64,000 nucleotides of DNA. It comes from Caulobacter sp. GTDB taxonomy: Bacteria; Pseudomonadota; Alphaproteobacteria; Caulobacterales; Caulobacteraceae. The stretch is taken from assembly GCA_016125585.1 (NCBI GenBank), contig WGLL01000001.1, positions 216,391 through 280,390 of the forward strand, in the 5' to 3' direction. Each line of letters opens with the position of its first letter. The stretch's first letter is position 1. The position numbers and the translations under genes were made by a program. A model generated the notes under the pieces. The model worked only from the letters and a program-made list of their open reading frames with translations. It did no database searches and had not been told where the DNA came from. Positions 45,625-57,337 of this stretch are shown one piece after another.

Positions 45625-48206
45625 GCCTGTCCCTGCCGCTCTCCTTCCGCTTCGCCGGCCGCGAGCTGCGCTCGGGCGTGGCGGGGTTTCGCATTTTTCT
45701 GGCCTGTTTGGCGCTGGGGGTGGCGGCCATCGCCGCCGCCGGCTCGACCGCAGAGGCCTTCCGTCAGGGCCTGGCCACCCAGGGCCGTGAGATTCTCGGC
45801 GGCGACCTGCGGGTCAATGTCGAGACCCGCATGTTCACCGACGCCGAGCGGGCGACGTTCCGGGCCATGGGGCCGACGGTGTTCTCGGCCGGACAGCGGG
45901 CCATGGCCGAGGCGCCGGGCGGCCAGCGGCGACTGGTCGAGTTGCGTGGAGTCAGCCCCGGCTATCCGCTGGTCGGCAAGGTCGGCCTGACCGGCGCGGC
46001 CAACCTCGATGAGGCCTTCCGGCCCGACGGCGAGGCGGCGGGAGCGGCGGTGGAGCAGGCCCTGCTGGACCGGCTGGGCCTCAAGCTGGGCGAACATTTC
46101 ATCGTCGGCGACGCTCCCTTCGTGGTGCGGGCGGTGCTGCTGTCCGAGCCCGACCGCCTGGGGCGCGGCTTCGCCATGGCGCCGCGCATCCTGACCAGCC
46201 TCAAGGCCGTCGAGGCCGGCGGATTTCTCGCCGAGGGGCTGCCGGATCGGGGCGAGACGGCCCGCATCGCCCTGCCGAAGGGCGCCGACGTCAACGCCGC
46301 CGCCGCGGCCCTGACCGGGGAGAAAGTCAAGGCGGAACGGCCCCGACGCGGCGACCGCGCTGGACCGCGTCCGGTGCGCCCGCCCGGGGGGCTGGAAGTT
46401 CGGACGCGCGACGAGGCCGCCAATGGCGTCAAACGGCTGATCGACCAGCTGGAATACTTCCTGGGCTTCATCGGCCTGGCCTCGCTGGTCGCCGGCGGCC
46501 TCGGCGTGGCCGGAGCAGTCGGCGCCTATCTGGAGGCGCGCAAGCCTTCCATCGCCATCCTCAAGGCCCTGGGGGCCGAAGGGGTGCTGATCCGCAATCT
46601 CTATCTGATCCAGATCGCGGTGCTGGCCTTGCTGGGTGTCGGCATCGGCCTGGCCATCGGGGCCTGCGCACCGCTGATCCTGGGCGAACTGGCCAAGGAC
46701 AAGCTGCCGATCCCGGCCCTGTTCGCCCTCTATCCGATGCCGCTGCTTAAGGCGGCCGCATTCGGTCTGCTGGCGGCGGCCGCCTTTTCCCTGATCCCGC
46801 TGGCCAGGGCGCGGTCCACCCCGCCCTCGGCCCTGTTCCGCCGCGATCTGGCCGGGCGGGTCGGATTTGGCCTGGAGACCGTCGTCACCGTACTGGCCGG
46901 CCTGGGGCTCGCCGCCCTGGCCCTGGTCACCGCCCCCACCCCGCTGTCGGCCGCCGTGATGATCGTCGGGGTCGCCGTGGCCTTCGGCCTGCTGGCCCTG
47001 CTCGGCCACATCGCCGCCTGGAGCGCGGGGAAGCTGCGGCGCCTCGCCCGGGGACCGGTGCGCATCGGCCTGGCCAACCTCGCCGGACCGCGATCGGCGG
47101 CCCGCACCGCCTCGCCGGCCATCGGCCTGGGCGTCGCCCTGCTGGCGGCGGTGGTGCTGATCCAGTCCAGCCTGCTGTCACAGATCAGCAGCGTGGCCCC
47201 GCGCACCGCCCCGTCGATGGTCTTCCTCGATGTGCCGTCCGACCGCACCGAGGCGTTCGACGCCACCATCCGCAAGGCGTTCGGGGCGCCGCTGACCGAC
47301 GACAACTACCTGCGCTTTCCCTTCGTCACCGGCCGCATCGTCGGCATCAAGGGCCAGCCCGTCGATCTGTCGAAGATCAAGGACAGCGAACGCTGGGCCT
47401 ATGACAACGATCAGCAGCTGTCGATGTTCGCCAGCGAGCCGCGCGACGCCGGGGTCAAGGAGGGCCATTGGTGGCCGGCCGACTACGCCGGTCCCCCCAA
47501 GGTCGCCATGGAGATCGACGCGGCCAGGGGCGCCGGCCTGAAGATCGGCGATCACATCACCCTCAATGTCCTGGGCCGCGAGATCGAGGCCGAGGTGGCG
47601 GTGTTGCGCAAGGTCGAGTGGGGCGGCTTCAATCCGGCCTTCACCCTGATCCTGAACCCGGCCGCGCTTGAGGGCGCCGGCCTGCGCTACATCGCCATCG
47701 CCAAGGCCAGCGCCGCCCAGGAGGAGGCCGCGACCCGCGCACTGGGCAAGGACTTCTCCGAGGTCAATGTCATCAGCGTCCGCGAGGGCCTGGCCCAGGC
47801 GGTGGAGATGTTCGATCGTCTCAGCCTGGCGGTGCGCGGGGCTGCGGCGGTCGCCGCCCTCGCGGGTCTGCTGGTCCTGGCCGGGGCCATCGCCGCCGGG
47901 GCCCGGGCCCGGGCGCGGGAGGCGGCGACGCTGAAGGTGCTCGGCGGTTCGCGGCTGCAGATCCTCACCGCCTATGGCGTCGAATACGGCGCGGTCGGCC
48001 TGCTGGCCGGGGTGTCGGGCGTGGCGCTCGGCTATGCGGCGGCCTGGCCGGTGGTGGTCAAGGTGTTCGAGGCCACCTGGTCGGTCGACTGGGGGGGAGT
48101 GCTGGCCCTGGTCGGCGGGGCGGCGGGACTGGCGGCCATCGGCGGCCTGCTGGCGGCGGCCCAGGCCCTGTCGCGGCGGCCCGCCCCCGTTTTACGAACG
48201 GAATAA
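45621..48206 (+). CDS. FtsX-type ABC permease (YbbP-like)
   Basis: The 861-residue protein has the YbbP layout: one N-terminal helix (FRIFLACLALGVAAIAAAGS), a MacB-like periplasmic domain, three helices with LEYFLGFIGLASLVAGGLGV, LIQIAVLALLGVGIGLAIGA and LLKAAAFGLLAAAAFSLIPL, then two further helices, a second periplasmic domain and three final helices. Residues ~241-258 read as an Arg/Pro-rich stretch unlike the family; a shift of one frame restores a sensible sequence, implying two compensating indels (see findings). Start is GTG at 45621. Confidence 0.92.
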   Translation: MSLSLPLSFRFAGRELRSGVAGFRIFLACLALGVAAIAAAGSTAEAFRQGLATQGREILGGDLRVNVETRMFTDAERATFRAMGPTVFSAGQRAMAEAPGGQRRLVELRGVSPGYPLVGKVGLTGAANLDEAFRPDGEAAGAAVEQALLDRLGLKLGEHFIVGDAPFVVRAVLLSEPDRLGRGFAMAPRILTSLKAVEAGGFLAEGLPDRGETARIALPKGADVNAAAAALTGEKVKAERPRRGDRAGPRPVRPPGGLEVRTRDEAANGVKRLIDQLEYFLGFIGLASLVAGGLGVAGAVGAYLEARKPSIAILKALGAEGVLIRNLYLIQIAVLALLGVGIGLAIGACAPLILGELAKDKLPIPALFALYPMPLLKAAAFGLLAAAAFSLIPLARARSTPPSALFRRDLAGRVGFGLETVVTVLAGLGLAALALVTAPTPLSAAVMIVGVAVAFGLLALLGHIAAWSAGKLRRLARGPVRIGLANLAGPRSAARTASPAIGLGVALLAAVVLIQSSLLSQISSVAPRTAPSMVFLDVPSDRTEAFDATIRKAFGAPLTDDNYLRFPFVTGRIVGIKGQPVDLSKIKDSERWAYDNDQQLSMFASEPRDAGVKEGHWWPADYAGPPKVAMEIDAARGAGLKIGDHITLNVLGREIEAEVAVLRKVEWGGFNPAFTLILNPAALEGAGLRYIAIAKASAAQEEAATRALGKDFSEVNVISVREGLAQAVEMFDRLSLAVRGAAAVAALAGLLVLAGAIAAGARARAREAATLKVLGGSRLQILTAYGVEYGAVGLLAGVSGVALGYAAAWPVVVKVFEATWSVDWGGVLALVGGAAGLAAIGGLLAAAQALSRRPAPVLRTE

Positions 48207-48301
48207 TTCCGACTCGCGGGGCCTTGCGCCCGCTTCGCGCAACCCCGATATTCACGGGACAAAGGTCCCGTGACGGGACCGAAGACAAAGGGTTTGTTTC
48301 C

Positions 48302-49048
48302 ATGAGCGACTTCGATCGCGGCCGCTCGATCCCGCAGACCGCCGACATGTCGGTGGACGCCGGACTGCGCGCCTTCATGCTCGGCGTTTACAACAAGATG
48401 GCCATGGGCCTGGTTGTGTCCGCCGCCCTCGCCTACGGCGTGGCCAATTTCGCGCCGGTGCGCGACCTGCTCTATGTGGTCAATCCGGTGACCGGCGCCC
48501 TCGCCGGCTACACCATCCTCGGCGTGGTGCTGGCCTTTGCGCCCCTGGTGCTGGTGATCGGCTCCCACTTCCTGATGCGCAACCTCACCGCCGCCAATTC
48601 CGGCGCCCTCTACTGGGCCGTGGTGTCGCTGATCGGCGCCTCCGGCGCGGTCTGGGTGCTGCGCTACACCGGCGCCTCCATCGCCTCGACCTTCCTGATC
48701 ACGGCGACGGCCTTCGGGGCGCTCAGCCTGTACGGCTACACCACCAAGCGGGACCTGACCGCCTTCGGCAGCTTCCTGATCATGGCCGTCTGGGGCCTGA
48801 TCGTCGCCGGCATCGCCACCTGGTTCTTCCAGTCGCCGATGCTGTATCTGATCGTCAGCGTCGCCGGGGTGCTGATCTTCGCGGGCCTGACCGCCTACGA
48901 CACCCAGCGCCTGAAGATGACCTACTATGAGATCGGCGGCGACCAGAACGGCCTGGCCGTGGCCACCAACGTAGGCGCGCTGCACCTGTATCTCGACTTC
49001 ATCAACATGTTCCAGTTCCTGCTGGCGCTGCTCGGCGGTCGTCGCTGA
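48302..49048 (+). CDS. Bax inhibitor-1/YccA family membrane protein
   Basis: The 248-residue protein has seven predicted transmembrane segments, e.g. GLVVSAALAYGVANFAPV, YTILGVVLAFAPLVLVIGSH and ISVAGVLIFAGLTAYDTQ-like stretches. FAGLTAYDTQRLKMTYYEIG near residue 200 is the family signature. RpoE- or FtsH-related roles are reported for relatives; here it is a single gene ended by an intrinsic terminator. I start at ATG 48302. Confidence 0.93.
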   Translation: MSDFDRGRSIPQTADMSVDAGLRAFMLGVYNKMAMGLVVSAALAYGVANFAPVRDLLYVVNPVTGALAGYTILGVVLAFAPLVLVIGSHFLMRNLTAANSGALYWAVVSLIGASGAVWVLRYTGASIASTFLITATAFGALSLYGYTTKRDLTAFGSFLIMAVWGLIVAGIATWFFQSPMLYLIVSVAGVLIFAGLTAYDTQRLKMTYYEIGGDQNGLAVATNVGALHLYLDFINMFQFLLALLGGRR

Positions 49049-49103
49049 GCCAGCCCCGGTTCGGGTGAGGCCCCCTCAACCGCGCCACAGGCCACAATCG
49101 ATC

Positions 49104-49135
49104 AAGGCCCCGGTGGAAACACCGGGGCCTTTTTC
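49104..49135 (+). terminator. intrinsic terminator after the BI-1 gene
   Basis: AAGGCCCCGGTG pairs perfectly with CACCGGGGCCTT around a GAAA tetraloop and runs into TTTTTCTT. It isolates the BI-1 gene from the minus-strand DUF2794 gene. Confidence 0.93.
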
Positions 49136-49169
49136 TTGGCGCCGTCGGAGGCCCCGGAATGACAGGGTC

Positions 49170-49505
49170 TCAGTCCACCACCTGGAACCGGCGGCTGTCG
49201 AACAGCCGCAGCACCTGGGCCAGTTCATGGCCGCGGCGCAGCACCATCCCGCCCTGGCCGATGATCGACCAGGCCCCCTGCCGGCGCGCCAGCTCGGGCT
49301 GCTTTTCGATGCGATAAAGCGGCTGCTCGGAGGCGCGGCGGAAGATGCAGAACACCGCCCTGTCCGACAGGCCGGCGATGGCATAGTCGCGCCACTCGCC
49401 CGCCGCGACCATCCGGCCGTACAGGCGCATCAGGGCGTCGATCTCCCGCCGCTCGAAGAACACCTGAGGGGCGGAGGGGGGCTGGTATGTCGGATCCAGG
49501 CTCAT
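49170..49505 (-). CDS. DUF2794 family protein
   Basis: The 111-residue protein matches DUF2794, an alphaproteobacterial family. Blocks include PQVFFERREIDALMRLYGRM, VAAGEWRDYAIAGLSDRAVF, IFRRASEQPLYRIEK and GQGGMVLRRGHELAQVLR. Function unknown. I start at ATG 49505; the frame is open to 49634 but that part is not conserved-looking. The neighbouring plus-strand region carries a candidate short transcript. Confidence 0.9.
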   Translation of the reverse strand: MSLDPTYQPPSAPQVFFERREIDALMRLYGRMVAAGEWRDYAIAGLSDRAVFCIFRRASEQPLYRIEKQPELARRQGAWSIIGQGGMVLRRGHELAQVLRLFDSRRFQVVD

Positions 49506-49559
49506 GCGTCTGATCGTCAGCCTAGACCCAAATCCATGGGGTTGGCGAGGGGCGAAAGG

Positions 49560-49789
49560 TTTGTGCGACCCTTGCAATATGAGGCCCCGCAAAGACCTTA
49601 TTTCGGACCGACGGCCGCCCGTATCGGCTTCCATATTCCCAATGTCGGCTGATCAAGAGACCTTCTGGTCCGGACCTGAACAGCCCCCCCAGCCCCCACC
49701 GGATCTCGGGGTTTCTGGTCAGCCGGCGATCTAAATTTCTACCGGCCCGCGTCGCACCCCTCCCCCCTGGCGACGCGGGCCTTTTCTTT
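49560..49789 (+). ncRNA. candidate short transcript (sRNA or 30-residue ORF)
   Basis: The only evidence is a strong plus-strand terminator at 49744-49789 with no annotated plus-strand gene feeding it: the BI-1 gene ends at its own terminator and the DUF2794 gene runs the other way. The interval holds an ATG at 49642 reading 30 codons to 49734 (begins MSADQETFW, then Pro-rich), without a clear ribosome-binding site. The 5' end shown is arbitrary. Either a small RNA or a small protein message. Confidence 0.35.
49744..49789 (+). terminator. orphan intrinsic terminator
   Basis: GGCCCGCGTCGC (49744-49755) pairs perfectly with GCGACGCGGGCC (49770-49781), followed by TTTTCTTT. The T-run exists only on the plus side. 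It must end a plus-strand transcript that begins after the BI-1 terminator, or one antisense to DUF2794. Confidence 0.88.
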
Positions 49790-49866
49790 GTCCGCTTCCC
49801 CGGCGGCGCCGTTTCCTTTCCCGCCCGGGCCTGCTTCGATGTCTGGAAACACAGGGAGCAGGCGTC

Positions 49867-50601
49867 ATGGGCAGATTGAGCGGCCGTCGGGCCATCGTCA
49901 CCGGCGCGGCCAGCGGCATCGGCCGGGCCACCGCCGGCCTCTTCGCCAGCGAGGGCGCCAGGGTGCTGGCCGTGGATCGCCCCGGCGCGGACCTGGCGTT
50001 TGACGACGCCGCCATCGAAACCCTGGAACAGGACATCAGCCTGGACGCGGCCCCGGCCGCCATCATCGGCAAGGCGCTGGAGGCCTTCGGCGGGCTCGAC
50101 ATCCTCTACAACAACGCCGGGATCAGCCACGGCGCCCCCGTCGCCGACACCAGCGACGAGGCCTTCGACCGTCTGGTCTCGGTCAATCTGCGCGCCGCCT
50201 TCCGCCTGAGCCGCGAGGCGACGCCGCATCTGGTCGCCAGCGGACACGGCCGGCTGATCTTCACCGCCTCGATCATGGCGCGCCACACCGACAACGGCTT
50301 GGTCGCCTATTCCGCCAGCAAGGCCGGGGTGGTGGGGATGATGCGGACCTTCGCCCTGGAACTGGGCCGCCACGCGGTCACCGCCAACGCCATCCTGCCC
50401 GGGGCCATCGCCACCGGCATGACCGCCGCCAGCTTCCAGCGCGAGGAGGTGGCCGGGATCTGGGCGAAGAAGGCGGCGCTGAAGCGCCTGGGCCAGCCGA
50501 TCGACATCGCCCGCGCCGCCCTGTTCCTGGCCAGCGACGACGGCGGCTTTGTCACCGGCCAGGCGCTGGGGGTGGATGGCGGGCTGATGCTGCGGGTCTA
50601 A
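49867..50601 (+). CDS. short-chain dehydrogenase/reductase
   Basis: The 244-residue oxidoreductase has the cofactor loop VTGAASGIGRATAGL near residue 10, YNNAGISHGAPVADTS near 80, the catalytic Ser in FTASIMARHT and YSASKAGVVGMM (Tyr, Lys) near 150, and the C-terminal FLASDDGGFVTGQALGVDGG. The Asp after the second strand (VLAVDRPGADLA) suggests NAD preference. Substrate unknown; no partner gene. Confidence 0.93.
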   Translation: MGRLSGRRAIVTGAASGIGRATAGLFASEGARVLAVDRPGADLAFDDAAIETLEQDISLDAAPAAIIGKALEAFGGLDILYNNAGISHGAPVADTSDEAFDRLVSVNLRAAFRLSREATPHLVASGHGRLIFTASIMARHTDNGLVAYSASKAGVVGMMRTFALELGRHAVTANAILPGAIATGMTAASFQREEVAGIWAKKAALKRLGQPIDIARAALFLASDDGGFVTGQALGVDGGLMLRV

Positions 50602-50609
50602 CGTCAGCT

Positions 50610-50641
50610 CCGCTCATCCCGGCAAAGGCCGGGATGAGCGG
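50610..50641. terminator. bidirectional hairpin between SDR and DUF1223 genes
   Basis: CCGCTCATCCCGGC pairs perfectly with GCCGGGATGAGCGG over 14 bases around a four-base loop, with no T-run. It sits between convergent gene ends and may serve both. Confidence 0.5.
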
Positions 50642-50677
50642 AGAGATGAAACAGCGCGGCCTTGGGCCGTCGGCCAA

Positions 50678-51415
50678 TCAATCCTTCGCCTTGTCCATCA
50701 GCACGGCCATGATCTTTCCGCCCTTGGCCGCCTGCAGCAGGACCACCGTTCTCAGGCCCTCTTCCTCGGCCTCGGGGGTGCGATAGGCGGTGGGGCGGCC
50801 GGTCCAGGCGCCGAGACGGACGATCTGGCGGACGACGTTGCGGTGGGTCATGGCCTCGCCGCGATTGTCGCCGCGCCGGGGCGTGACCTCCTGTTCGCGG
50901 GGATCGTAGCGGATCAGCCAGACCTCGGCCCCGCCGCGCGGCACACGGCCGGAGCCGACGGCGACACGGTTGTTGCTCATGAACAGCATGTCCGGCGGGT
51001 TACGCCTTTCACCCGCCGCCTCGGCGACCAAGGCGTCGACCTTGTCGGCCTTGACCCCGCCAGTCTGATAGCGGCCGTCGACGATGACCTGCGGGGTGTA
51101 GACCTCGCGCACGGCAAGACGCTTGGCGTAGCTCTTCTGGCGCTCGACGAAGGCGGGTTGGGCGAAGGTGTCGGGCCAGCCAAGATAGTCCCAGTAGTCG
51201 ACGGCGAACGTCAGGGCCAGAACGCCGGGCTCGTCGGCCAGTTCGGCCAGATGGCTGTTGGCGGCCCGGCAGGACGAGCAGCCCTGGGCGGTGAACAGCT
51301 CCACCACCACGGGCTCGCGGGCGGTGTCCGCGACCGCCTTGGCGGCCGGCACGGCGGCGGGGGCGGCGGCCGGGGCCAGCGCCAGGAAGATCAGAAACAG
51401 AAAGACGCGCTTCAT
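50678..51415 (-). CDS. DUF1223 thioredoxin-like secreted protein
   Basis: The 245-residue product has a signal peptide (VFLFLIFLALAPAAAPAAVP) and the DUF1223 fold: VVELFTAQGCSSCRAANSHL with a CxxC pair near residue 45, FAVDYWDYLGWPDTFAQPAF, YAKRLAVREVYTPQVIVDGR and a C-terminal LLQAAKGGKIMAVLMDK. Secreted thioredoxin-like; substrate unknown. It commonly neighbours acnA in alphaproteobacteria. ATG 51415 is chosen over one three codons earlier. Confidence 0.92.
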   Translation of the reverse strand: MKRVFLFLIFLALAPAAAPAAVPAAKAVADTAREPVVVELFTAQGCSSCRAANSHLAELADEPGVLALTFAVDYWDYLGWPDTFAQPAFVERQKSYAKRLAVREVYTPQVIVDGRYQTGGVKADKVDALVAEAAGERRNPPDMLFMSNNRVAVGSGRVPRGGAEVWLIRYDPREQEVTPRRGDNRGEAMTHRNVVRQIVRLGAWTGRPTAYRTPEAEEEGLRTVVLLQAAKGGKIMAVLMDKAKD

Positions 51416-51518
51416 GGCGGGCACTTAACCGGAAGACAGGATCAAGTGGTCGTCACGAGGGCGTGAAGCCGAAGGGACGCCCCCTCACCCGAGGAGGGAG
51501 AGGGGGCGTCGACCAGGG

Positions 51519-54215
<2,697 letters not shown>

Positions 54216-54414
54216 TTGGGGGAGTACCTTTCCTGTTCGAGGCCGCCCGAAAACCGCTCCCGGGATCGCGCGCCAGCGGGAAGGGACACACAGGGTCCCA
54301 ACCGGCGCCGCGTACACTCCCATGCGAAGATGGAAGGTCGACCGGCCGCTGCATACTCCCGGTCGCGGCAAACGTCCATGTGCTGGCCATGGGGATTTGC
54401 GCGGGAATCGTCGA

Positions 54415-55020
54415 ATGATCACCGCTCTGGAGATTCGCGGCCTGTCGATCCGGCGAGGCGAGCGGCGGCTGTTTCGCGATCTGGCCTTCCGGCTGGAGGC
54501 CGGCGCGGCCCTGGCCCTGACCGGGGCCAATGGCTCGGGCAAGACCAGCCTGCTGCGGGCCATCGCCGGCCTGCTGCGGCCCGCTGCCGGCGACATCGTC
54601 TTCGAGGGCGTCGCCGAGGCCGAGGTCGCCCGTCATGAAGCGGTGCACCTGCTGGGCCATGCCGATGGCCTGAAGGGCAGCCGCACGGCGCGCGAGGAGC
54701 TGGACTTCCAGGCTGCCTGGCTGGGCGGCGGCGCGGGAGGAGTCGCCGCGGCCATCGATCGCCTGGCCCTGACGCCGCTGCTCGATCTGGAGGTGCGCCG
54801 GCTGTCGGCCGGGCAGCGACGGCGTCTGGCCCTGGCCCGGCTGATCGCCGCCCCCCGGCCCCTGTGGCTGCTGGACGAGCCAATGGCGCCGCTGGATACG
54901 GCCAGACGCGCCCTGCTGGCCGAGATGATGCAGTCCCATCTGGCCGGCGGCGGGCTGATCGTGGCGGCGGTGCATGATCCGCTGCCGATCGACGCCGTCA
55001 CCCTGGAGATCGGCGCATGA
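54415..55020 (+). CDS. ccmA: cytochrome c maturation ATPase CcmA
   Basis: CcmA with CcmB powers heme handling by release of holo-CcmE. The 201-residue ATPase has Walker [21 protein letters not shown] near residue 37, signature [17 protein letters not shown] near 130, and Walker [18 protein letters not shown]. Shorter than most ABC ATPases, as is typical. ATG 54415 is the start; the ATG at 55017 of ccmB overlaps its stop. It opens the ccmA-ccmG cluster, divergent from acnA. Confidence 0.95.
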   Translation: MITALEIRGLSIRRGERRLFRDLAFRLEAGAALALTGANGSGKTSLLRAIAGLLRPAAGDIVFEGVAEAEVARHEAVHLLGHADGLKGSRTAREELDFQAAWLGGGAGGVAAAIDRLALTPLLDLEVRRLSAGQRRRLALARLIAAPRPLWLLDEPMAPLDTARRALLAEMMQSHLAGGGLIVAAVHDPLPIDAVTLEIGA

Positions 55021-55682
55021 AGGCGGCCGGGGTGCTGTTCTCGCGCGAACTGGCGCTGGGCTGGGGCCGGGGCGGCGGACCGCTGCCGGCGCTGGCCTTC
55101 TACGCGGCCATAACTCTGCTGCTCCCGCTGGCAGGCGGCTCGGACACCGATCGCCTGGCCGCCGTGGCGCCCGGCGTGGCCTGGATGGCCCTGGCTCTGG
55201 CCTCGTTGCTGTCGCTGGAGCGCCTGTTCGAGCGCGACTTCGAGGACGGCGGCATCGACCTGCTGATGACCGGGCCGCTACCGCTGGAACTGGTCTGCGC
55301 CATCAAATGCCTGGCCCAGTGGATCACCACCGGCGCCCCGCTGGCCCTGTTCGCCCCGTTCGCGGCGGTGATGCTCGGCGCGCCGATCGGCCTTTCACCC
55401 CTGATCTTCATCTGCGCCCTGGTCGGCGGTCTGGCCTTTTCCTTCGTCGGCGGGATCGGGGCGGCCCTGGCCCTCGGCGCCCGGCGCGGCGGCCTGCTGG
55501 TGGCGGCCATCGTCATGCCCCTGTTCGCTCCGCCGGTGATCTTCGGCGGCGCCGCCCTCTACGCCAGCCAGCTGGGCGCGGGCGGGGCTTCGGGCCTGTT
55601 GCTGCTGATGGGCTGGACCGCGGCGGCGGCGGCCCTTTCGCCGCTGGCCATGGCCGCAGCCTGTCGTAACGCCGTTGGCTGA
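55017..55682 (+). CDS. ccmB: heme exporter permease CcmB
   Basis: The 221-residue membrane protein has six predicted helices, and matches Ccm[54 protein letters not shown] and [20 protein letters not shown], then [20 protein letters not shown]. The start overlaps the ccmA stop as ATGA. It should form the CcmAB exporter in the inner membrane. A Spy-like gene follows rather than ccmC. Confidence 0.94.
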   Translation: MKAAGVLFSRELALGWGRGGGPLPALAFYAAITLLLPLAGGSDTDRLAAVAPGVAWMALALASLLSLERLFERDFEDGGIDLLMTGPLPLELVCAIKCLAQWITTGAPLALFAPFAAVMLGAPIGLSPLIFICALVGGLAFSFVGGIGAALALGARRGGLLVAAIVMPLFAPPVIFGGAALYASQLGAGGASGLLLLMGWTAAAAALSPLAMAAACRNAVG

Positions 55683-55781
55683 ACGCTACAGAGCGGAAAC
55701 AAATCCCCTGTTTCCGGACATGCCCACGCCACAGGACCGGGTCATGGTGCCCTTCACAACGATACAGGGAGACACCCGACC

Positions 55782-56378
55782 ATGAAGACCCTTCTCAGAA
55801 ACGCCGGCCTGATGGCCAGCGCCGCCGTCGTCATCACCGCCGCCGGCGCGGCCCTCGCCGCCGACCCGCCCGCCAAGCCGGGACAGGACGTCAAGGTCGA
55901 GCGCAAGGTGATCATCCAGCGCGGCGGCCGTGACGGCGGCATGCGCTGGGAAGGCCGGCGCAATCCGGAAATGCGCGCCCAGCATCTGCGCGACATCCTG
56001 CAACTGCGGCCCGACCAGGAGCCGGCCCTGCAGGCCTTCCTCGCGGCCAGAAAGCCGTCGATGGATCACATGAAGATGGACTTCACGCCCGGTCCGGACG
56101 GCAAGCCGCCGGCCCCGCCGAAGATGATGACCACGCCCGAACGGCTCGACATGCAGGCCAGGATGATGGCCCGCCATCAGGCCGAGTTCGAAAAGCGCGC
56201 CGCCGCCATCAAGACCTTCTACGCCGCCCTCAGCCCCAGCCAGCAGAAGGCCTTCGACGCCCTGCACGCCGGCCGCATGGGCGGCCATGGCGGTCACGGC
56301 ATGAAGATGAAACACCGCGGCGGACCCGATGGCGGCCCGCCCGGCGACATGCGGATGGACGACGACGGCGACGAATAG
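55782..56378 (+). CDS. Spy/CpxP-like periplasmic protein inside the ccm cluster
   Basis: The 198-residue protein has a Sec signal (ASAAVVITAAGAALA) and the two LTxxQ-type helices of the Spy/CpxP group: DILQLRPDQEPALQAFLAAR near 75 and YAALSPSQQKAFDALHAGRM near 145. The tail is His/Met/Gly-rich (GGHGGHGMKMKH), which could bind metal or heme. It lies between ccmB and ccmC, where most alphaproteobacteria have no gene, 100 bases after ccmB and 76 before ccmC. A periplasmic chaperone role for cytochromes is a guess. Confidence 0.75.
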   Translation: MKTLLRNAGLMASAAVVITAAGAALAADPPAKPGQDVKVERKVIIQRGGRDGGMRWEGRRNPEMRAQHLRDILQLRPDQEPALQAFLAARKPSMDHMKMDFTPGPDGKPPAPPKMMTTPERLDMQARMMARHQAEFEKRAAAIKTFYAALSPSQQKAFDALHAGRMGGHGGHGMKMKHRGGPDGGPPGDMRMDDDGDE

Positions 56379-56454
56379 TCGCTGGCCCCGCCGCCGCGCC
56401 TCGCGGCGGCGGAATCCTCTGGCGATAAAGGCCAAGGCCCGCTAGACGGCGGCC

Positions 56455-57177
56455 ATGGTCTCTTTCCTGACCAACCCCCGGGCCTTCATGGCCTTTTCGC
56501 GGATCGCCGCCCCTGTGCTCGGGGTGGCGACGACGATCGCCATGCTGTGGGGCCTGTGGCTGGGCTTCACCGCCCCCGAGGACTACCAGCAGGGCGACGC
56601 GATCCGCATCCTGTTCATCCATGTGCCGGCCGCCTGGGTGGCGATGTTCGCCTATCTCTGCCTGGGCGTCGCCAGTCTGCTCAATCTGGTCTTTCGCCAG
56701 GCCCTGGCCGACCTGGCCGCCCGCGCCTGCGCCCCGCTGGGCGCCGGCTTCACCGCCCTGGCCCTGGTCACCGGCTCCTTCTGGGGCCGCCCGACCTGGG
56801 GCACCTGGTGGGAATGGGACGGTCGCATGACCTCAGTGCTGGTGCTGTTTCTGCTGTGGCTGGCCTATATCGCCCTGCGCGCCTCGATCGACGACGAGGC
56901 CCGGGCCGCCCGCGCCGGCGCCATCCTGGCCCTGGTCGGCCTGGTCAATCTGCCGGTCATCCACTTCTCGGTCTACTGGTGGAACAGCCTGCACCAGGGC
57001 TCCTCGACCTTCGCCGCCGACAAGGGCGATGGCCTGCCGGCCGTCTACATGACCCCCCTGATCCTGATGGGTCTGGCCTATATGGGCCTGTTCGGCGCCC
57101 TGTGGCTGACGCGGATCCGCACCGAGGTGCGGCGGCGACGCCTGCGGGCGGCGGCGCTGAGGGATGCGGAGGACTGA
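56455..57177 (+). CDS. ccmC: heme-handling protein CcmC
   Basis: CcmC presents heme to CcmE. The 240-residue membrane protein has six helices, the tryptophan-rich signature RPTWGTWWEWDGRMTS near residue 125, and flanking histidines in LFIHVPAAWVAM and NLPVIHFSVYWWN. GLAYMGLFGALWLTRIR is the last helix. ATG 56455 is the start. It is followed one base later by ccmD. Confidence 0.95.
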   Translation: MVSFLTNPRAFMAFSRIAAPVLGVATTIAMLWGLWLGFTAPEDYQQGDAIRILFIHVPAAWVAMFAYLCLGVASLLNLVFRQALADLAARACAPLGAGFTALALVTGSFWGRPTWGTWWEWDGRMTSVLVLFLLWLAYIALRASIDDEARAARAGAILALVGLVNLPVIHFSVYWWNSLHQGSSTFAADKGDGLPAVYMTPLILMGLAYMGLFGALWLTRIRTEVRRRRLRAAALRDAED

Positions 57178-57178
57178 C

Positions 57179-57337
57179 ATGCTCGACCTCGACGCCGGCG
57201 CCTACGCCCCCTACCTGTGGCCCGCCTTCGCCATCACCGGCCTGGTGCTCGGCTGGATGATCCTCGACAGCCTGCTGGCCGCCCGCAGCGCCCGCAAGGC
57301 CGCCCGGGCGCGCGGCCTGGAGGACGACTGGTCGTGA
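57179..57337 (+). CDS. ccmD: small heme exporter protein CcmD
   Basis: A 52-residue reading frame (ATG 57179 to TGA 57337). The pattern is that of CcmD: a short polar N-terminus ending in YAPYLWPAFAITGL, one transmembrane helix, and a basic C-terminus (RSARKAARARG). It sits exactly where CcmD is expected, one base after ccmC and overlapping ccmG as GTGA. CcmD is required to release holo-CcmE from CcmABC. Confidence 0.9.
   Translation: MLDLDAGAYAPYLWPAFAITGLVLGWMILDSLLAARSARKAARARGLEDDWS

Noticed and set aside
49504..49734. 76-codon open frame on the plus strand starting inside the DUF2794 leader
   Set aside because: It overlaps the DUF2794 start, has no ribosome-binding site, and only its last 30 codons fit the orphan-transcript region; coding status is not supported.
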